A DNA stretch of 64,000 bases, taken from positions 15,094,850 to 15,158,849 of the forward strand of contig NW_023600993.1 in assembly GCF_014898055.3 (NCBI RefSeq), read 5' to 3'. This document shows positions 59,411 through 64,000 of the stretch, in pieces. The DNA is from Talpa occidentalis (taxonomy: Eukaryota; Chordata; Mammalia; Eulipotyphla; Talpidae). Below the pieces are notes generated by a model. That model searched no databases. It was not told where the DNA came from and saw only the letters and a list, made by a program, of their open reading frames with translations. Position numbers and translations under genes: made by a program. How positions within the stretch are numbered: position 1 is the stretch's first letter; the number at the start of each line of letters is the position of its first letter.

Positions 59411-60423
59411 AGGCCATCCCTGTTTGGGAGGACAGTTTTTCTCATTAGGGAGAATTCAGTGTTCAGTAAGGACAGACTTTGTAGGCAATTGTGTAACGCT
59501 TACCGGGTCAATCTCCTAAGAGCTGCAAAGTCCTCCAAGCCAATGGAAGGAAGAAAGACTGTTACCAAACAGTCTCACCAGTGGAAAGCAGAACTGGTTC
59601 ATCTGGCCTTGAAAAGGTGGTCGCAGCTTTAGGGACTGAGAGGTAAATGCCAGGCCAGGATCGCTACCGCTTGAGTCTCACCCCATTCAATGTTGTGTGT
59701 TCCTTTTCAAGTACTGTGTTTCAAAAGGTTCAACTTGCAGCAGGACAAGAGGATCGAGTGGAGACTGAGTAGTTCCCCTCACCCAGGGGTGCAAAGGGCT
59801 CACCCTGATGGATGCCCCATTGCAAATTCCAACAAGTCTATCTCGCCTTTCAGTAGCAAGATGGGACTTGGTGTTCTGAGCAGCATAGAGCACTGATGCA
59901 TGGTGGCCACCAGAGCAGTAACTCCACAACTACTTCCAAGTGAGAGTTGCATGTCTCTGCAGCAGTCTCCAGTCTGGCCTATGGGGCAACAGACAAACCC
60001 CCTTGGGGGAGACACAAGAAGAGACATGTAGAGACACTTGGAAGAGATCAATGGAGAGTCTGACAATGGCAGCCTTTACCTTGATTTGTACTTTGAATTT
60101 GTACCTTAATTCCAGACTTGCTTTGCCCCTTTTGCCCCTTTCTGTTTCCCCACCAGAAGGTACCTCAGACTAATGGCAAGCTTTTGAGCCTAGGAAGCCC
60201 TGCCTTAGGCCAACCGTGTTTGGCTGGGCATTTATGCATGAAGAGATGGGTAATTTTGGCTGTTTTGTTGGCAAACTATTATCCTTTCTTCTCTTTTCTC
60301 TCTATACACATTAATTCTATTAGAGATCTTTCACACTAAGGGTAGGCCTTGTCTTTATGTAACAGATGATGCCACAACATTTTGCTTCTAATAACTCTCT
60401 GAAACTACATCTAGTGGTAGCAT
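59411..60423. other. Unidentified, possibly more ERV-derived sequence
   Basis: Lies between an LTR and an env-like remnant in the same orientation. Minus-strand frames at 59687-60066 are rich in cysteine and proline but are short and frameshifted relative to one another. I cannot assign them with confidence. Confidence 0.3.
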
Positions 60424-60936
60424 TACAGACCCCAGCCCAAAATAGTCCTTTGTCGTCTAGGGAAAGAATTCAGCAGAAAGTGCTGGATGGAGGTGAACCA
60501 AGCAAGGCTTTATTAGAGACTCACAAATGAGGGGGCCAGTGAGGGGAAGGAGAATTTAGCCTGGCTCTTCAAAGGGAGTTAGGAAGAGATATTGAAAGTT
60601 TAAGTCCATGAGGCTGGGAGGAGGGCACTGTCTTAGTCTGGCCTGGGTTGGGCTACACCTGGGCATGCCAGATGTTTACACACCAGCTGAGCATGCCGGC
60701 TCTTAACCTTCTCCCTCCAGGAGAGTTCGAGATAATCATTAGTCAGGATGCTGCGTCATGGTCGCTGTGGTGGGCCAAACTGTTTGGATTCACCTGTCAA
60801 TTATTCAGTCCTCCTGTTCAGACAGGACTTGGGGCAACTCATCCTACAGGCTCCCAATTTCTTTTACCTCGACTTTTTCAGGGAGTCAGCTATGATCACT
60901 TCAGATACTTCAGGGACTACATGCTTTTCTGGACAT
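60424..60936 (-). mobile_element. ERV LTR, gamma-retrovirus-like (class I), antisense
   Basis: On minus, AATAAAGCCTTGCTTGGTTC is the polyadenylation signal and R/U5 start found in many class I LTRs (signal near 60511 on plus). U5 ends near GGGCTGGGGTCTGTAA (about 60424). A U3-like body runs to about 60936. No recognisable primer-binding site follows at its 3' side, so a solo LTR or a heavily deleted provirus. Ends approximate. Confidence 0.65.
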
Positions 60937-61015
60937 AGAAAGATCTTAAAAGGTAGTAGCGATTATGTCATAGCGATTATGAAATTAAGGTTTTGCTCTT
61001 TAAATCCTGCTGCTT

Positions 61016-61130
61016 CAGGGCACTGTGGTGATGGTACACAGATGCCTTGGGGAAGGAAATTCTATGGGGACTCAATCTGAGGGGGTGGGGGAAGCAAATA
61101 TTGTTTTAAAAAAAAAAAGAAAAAAGAAAA
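61016..61130 (+). mobile_element. 115-bp 5'-truncated L1 3' end with target duplication
   Basis: Contains only the last part of the L1 3' UTR (GGAAATTCTATGGGGACTC, GAAGCAAATATTGTTTT) and an A-rich tail. The perfect 15-bp duplication TAAATCCTGCTGCTT flanks it at 61001-61015 and 61131-61145. Same 3' UTR family as 4072-4300 and 21885-22015. Confidence 0.95.
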
Positions 61131-61439
61131 TAAATCCTGCTGCTTGTGATTATGTTTGTTTTCTTCAGAAGCTAATAGAGTAAAAGCCCATTAAACTTGT
61201 GTCATAATGATGACTAAAGAGAAAAATAACAAAATGTTAAAGGCATCACATTGATGAACCTGGCACCACAATCCAGACTTTGAATTTCAGACAAACAACT
61301 AAAATGCAAAAATTCTTAGGCAAACTAAACATTACAAACTTCTAAAGTCATTCAGAACCATGCTTTTGATGAGATTAAAGGCATGTGCCAAGTGGCTCTC
61401 AAGTTTTTTGGCACTTTACAGAAAACAATGAAATAAAAT

Positions 61440-61603
61440 TTAAATCCAAAATCTAATTTATTTGCAACACAATACAGGCATATGAGTCCTATCACAGTGA
61501 TTGCTGAATTTTAACATAATAAGTAAAACCAGAATGATCAATCATTTTAAAATGAACAAAGATTTAACAAATTTTTTGTTTAAATGAATGAACTCCAAGA
61601 ATA
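61440..61603 (-). other. EFHB: EFHB 3' UTR (predicted)
   Basis: From the base after the EFHB stop to about 20 nt past the first good poly(A) signal. The UTR would be only about 160 nt. A U-rich stretch (TTTTATTTCATTGTTTTC on minus) lies just downstream, as a cleavage-stimulating element would. Inference from sequence; no transcript seen. Confidence 0.55.
61457..61462 (-). terminator. EFHB: Polyadenylation signal AATAAA for EFHB
   Basis: TTTATT on plus is AATAAA on minus, 142 nt past the stop codon, with a U-rich region downstream. A second AATAAA-like site (61432-61437, ATAAAA context) is also possible. Confidence 0.6.
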
Positions 61604-61777
61604 TCACATGGTTGGTTTACATTTAATCCGGTCTGCATGTTGTAGCTCATCTAGAACATTTCTGATACTCTCAATGCAAACTTCTCCTCTATAATGTTTT
61701 TTTGATGCAAGATTCCATACATTTTCAAATTCTTCATCAGAAAGCTTGACACCAATGTTACATAATATCTCTGCAAT
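61604..61777 (-). CDS. EFHB: EFHB (CFAP21), last coding exon
   Basis: 174 bp in phase 0, 57 codons plus TGA (61604-61606). The minus-strand acceptor is TTTTTTTCTAG just before ATTGCAGAG. The translation starts IAEILCNIGVKLSDEEFENV and ends in a basic DRIKCKPTM tail, which I recognise as the C-terminus of EF-hand domain-containing family member B. EFHB is a ciliary/flagellar microtubule inner protein and has been linked to store-operated calcium entry. The helix-rich SDEEFENVWNLA segment looks EF-hand-like in sequence style, but no complete calcium loop is visible. It joins in frame to the exon at 62383-62564 across a 605-bp intron. It is too short to stand out as an open frame by itself. Confidence 0.93.
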   Translation of the reverse strand: MAEILCNIGVKLSDEEFENVWNLASKKHYRGEVCIESIRNVLDELQHADRIKCKPTM

Positions 61778-62382
61778 CTAGAAAAAAAATTGACAGACTA
61801 AGATTCACATGCTTTTAAATTTGAATCATAAGAATGTCTTTAAAACATCAAAGGCTATGGCTGTTTATCCCTAATAAGTTATATATGTGCTCATTATATA
61901 TAATGAGCAAATATCAAGATTCTAGTACATTTGGCTCATGAACAATTTTATTTATATGAATGAGAATACTTAAAGTAGCCAATATATAAAGTGACTTTCA
62001 ACTCTACATGTTTCCGATGATTGTACAGAGAGGAAGCAAAATTCAAGTAAGAAAAGTAAGAGTAAAGATAAAAGACTTGCTTAATTTGAGTTCCATCCAG
62101 TCTTGGAAAAATATTTTTCTTTTTATACATGGATCATATACAATGTGCAAGTAATGTTTCCTATCATAAACTCTATTTCAAGAATGGTACCTAGACATCA
62201 CAACCAAAGTGAACATTATCCTCAAGAATTCTGTCTTTGAGGATCCCAACAGCTTTTGTAATTTAAAAACTCAAGCTTTAAAACATCTAAAAAAGTAGTT
62301 CTTGATAAATAAACATTTCTATCTTTGGGTATTTATTTAAAGTTGGCGTTTCCTTCATCGCTTTTGAAATAATATGCTGTAC

Positions 62383-62564
62383 CTCTTTTTTTGATCTGGT
62401 CTTGAAGAAGTCTCTTTCAAACACTCCTTTGTGACCAAAGACAGTAGGGTATAGTAACGAATAGGCATTGCCCTCTTCACCATAATTAGTCCTATCGCTG
62501 ATGCGACGAATTCTGGGGACAGGAATGTCAGACCGGATGGTTGGGACACCACAGATGGGATAAC
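62383..62564 (-). CDS. EFHB: EFHB (CFAP21), penultimate coding exon
   Basis: 182 bp: 2 bases finishing a split Cys codon, then 60 codons. Acceptor CTCATTGATGTCCTAG precedes GTTATCCCATC. Donor GAG/GTACAG falls after the residues TRSKKE. The translation contains YPICGVPTIRSD, RRISDRTNYGEEG and GVFERDFFKTRSKKE, a block strongly conserved in EFHB. The open frame continues past the donor into intron sequence until a stop near 62287, but that part is not coding. Upstream phase is 1, matching the donor at 63884, and downstream phase is 0, matching the last exon. No frameshift or stop, so the gene looks intact here. Confidence 0.95.
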
Positions 62565-63067
62565 CTAGGACATCAATGAGCAAGGAAGAGACAGTCTAAA
62601 ACTGAGCTGTATAACACAACAGCCACCAACCACATGTGGCTAGTGAGCATTTAAATATGGCTAGTTTGAAGTGAGATGTTGTACGTGTAAAACACACACT
62701 GAGTTTCAAAGATTCAGTATCAAAAATTCAAAATGTTTTTATATTGCTTATTAGTTGAAATAAGATTTTGAAGAGATATATACTTATGCCACTCAAATTA
62801 ATTTTACCTGTTTTTCATCTTAAAAATGGCTACTAAAAATTTTAAAATATGTATCACTCCCACTATATTTCTATGACACGGCACTATTCTGAAGGGAATA
62901 GCAATACTAAACATTCTCCCAGAATGTTTAGCATGACTATAAAATCCAATTAAGAAAAAATGTAAATCCTTGACCATGATTTTAGTCTAACGAAGTGATC
63001 TTGAGCAACATAAAATAATCTTTCTAAAGAATCAAAATTCGTCATGCTCAATCTGGAGATATATAAT

Positions 63068-63475
63068 TGTATGCTCCCCAGATCTATACATTAAAGTCCT
63101 TACCTCTCACACCTCAGAATGTGAAATAGGGTCTTACAGATATAATTAGTTAAGAGGATACTGTGCTGGGTTGGCCCTATAAGACTGACATCCTTACATA
63201 AGGGAACATGTGGACAGAGACACCCACACAGGAGAACACTGTGAAGATTGAGGCAAAGGTGGATGGGGTGCAGCAGACACAAAATAGTACCAGACTCCCA
63301 GCAAACCAGAAATACGAAGGGCCTGAATAGATTCTCTTTCAAACCCTCAGAAGGAACCAACCCTGCCAGCACCTTGATCTCAGACTTTTAACCTCCAAGA
63401 CCATGAAATGGAAAATTTCTATTCTTTAAGTCATTCAATTTGTGATTTGTGTTAAGGCAGTCCTAGCATAAGAAT
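63068..63475 (+). mobile_element. MaLR (MST/MLT1-type) LTR in an EFHB intron
   Basis: AAAGTCCTTACCTCTCACACC, GAATGTGAAATAGGGTCTTAC, CATCCTTACATAAGGGAACATG, CCTGCCAGCACCTTGATCTCAG, AACCTCCAAGACCATGAAATGG follow the order of the mammalian MaLR LTR. It lies in the 1319-bp intron between the two upstream EFHB exons, opposite to the gene. Confidence 0.85.
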
Positions 63476-63883
63476 GGGGGCAGAGGGTGAAGATACAGAG
63501 AATAGTTTCAGAAGAGCTCTTCAAATACATAAAGGCAGCTAACTAGAGAGCTAAGGATAACTTTGTTCAAAAGTCCACTAACACTTCCTAAAGACCAAAT
63601 TACTACCAGGTTTGACATTCAATGTTCTCACAGATCACGGTTTCAATTTCATTAATAACAGACAGAATCATTTTACCTGGATCATCATGGGTAGTTCAGT
63701 CCAGTCTATAGTTATTGAGACCAGGAAATGCATACCATACAGAATTGAATGAAAGTCCTAGGCTTTGAGAAATTTATAGTCTATAGAAGACAGAGGCTGG
63801 GTAAAATAGGAGAATTGACAAAAGACCTTTTGTGTCTGTTTGCTGATCCCTGTAAAACTGGACAAATAATGTCACATACTCAC

Positions 63884-64000
63884 AAGTAGAAGGAACACCT
63901 CCTACAACCGCACTGATCTCAGAAGAAGTTGTCTTATAGTGATTAGAAACTTTATCACTTGGCCTCAGAAGTGTCCGAAGAGTTGTTTCTGAGCTCCCTG
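63884..64000 (-). CDS. EFHB: EFHB (CFAP21), partial exon cut by window end
   Basis: 117 bp visible: 2 leading bases, 38 full codons and the first base (T) of a split codon, ending at the canonical donor T/GTGAGT (63878-63883). The translation includes ETTLRTLLRPSDKVSNHYKT and ends VGGVPST, then a Cys completed by GT of the next exon. This matches the EFHB region preceding the YPICGVPTIRSD block. The exon's acceptor is at or beyond the window edge (minus-strand CAG at 63998-64000 could be it, not decidable). EFHB is about 830 residues in human, so this window holds roughly the last fifth. Confidence 0.92.

Noticed and set aside
62287..62382. C-terminal extension of the EFHB exon frame beyond KKE
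   Set aside because: A GTACAG donor occurs exactly at the conserved boundary and the next exon continues the family sequence in phase. The extra residues are intron readthrough.
1..64000. CRISPR array, bacterial operon, phage or other prokaryotic system
   Set aside because: No spaced direct repeats, no dense coding, no ribosome-binding sites. L1, MIR, MaLR and snRNA retrocopies show this is mammalian nuclear DNA.

Overview
This is nuclear DNA from a eutherian mammal. It is AT-rich, has almost no protein-coding content and is packed with interspersed repeats: L1, L2, MIR, MaLR and ERV LTRs, hAT-type DNA elements and one abundant tRNA-derived SINE. The species cannot be fixed by eye. The SINE is tRNA-like at its 5' end, has a T/C-rich body and ends in (AAAT)n then poly(A). 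It is not Alu, B1/B2, CSINE, carnivore Can-SINE, ERE or CHR, so a less-sampled placental, perhaps a laurasiatherian, is likely. That is inference.

The only real protein gene seen is at the right edge, on the minus strand: three 3'-terminal coding exons of EFHB (CFAP21), at 63884-64000 (cut by the window end), 62383-62564 and 61604-61777. Splice sites and reading phase agree across all three, and a short 3' UTR with an AATAAA signal follows at 61457-61462. The remaining ~61 kb is the intergenic flank 3' of EFHB. In human this corresponds to the gene-poor 3p24.3 interval between KCNH8 and EFHB, if synteny holds.

Layout: 1-1560 and 15165-17435 are long L1 ORF2 fragments on the minus strand. 4-15 kb is a mix of L1 3' ends, MIR and L2, with a 30-nt U6 snRNA fragment bounded by a 17-bp target-site duplication. 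18-49 kb carries most of the SINE copies among unique sequence. 46.3-47.3 kb is an MLT1-type LTR split by a younger ERV LTR. 51.0-52.1 kb holds a very degenerate minisatellite and a CA-rich block. 53.97-54.13 kb is a full-length, about 96% identical, antisense U1 snRNA retrocopy. 58.6-60.9 kb contains decayed ERV material. 61.4-64 kb is the EFHB 3' end.

Eighteen near-complete SINE copies plus one head fragment fall into two subfamilies. Type A has a ...CTGACTGTACCCAGTGC... 3' end and type B a ...GGCCTGTACCCCAGTTC... 3' end. Many keep 11-19 bp target-site duplications, showing L1-mediated insertion. No CRISPR array, operon or other undescribed system was found. The most notable signals are the two snRNA retrocopies, the nested and inverted retrotransposon insertions, and the hidden last exon of EFHB.
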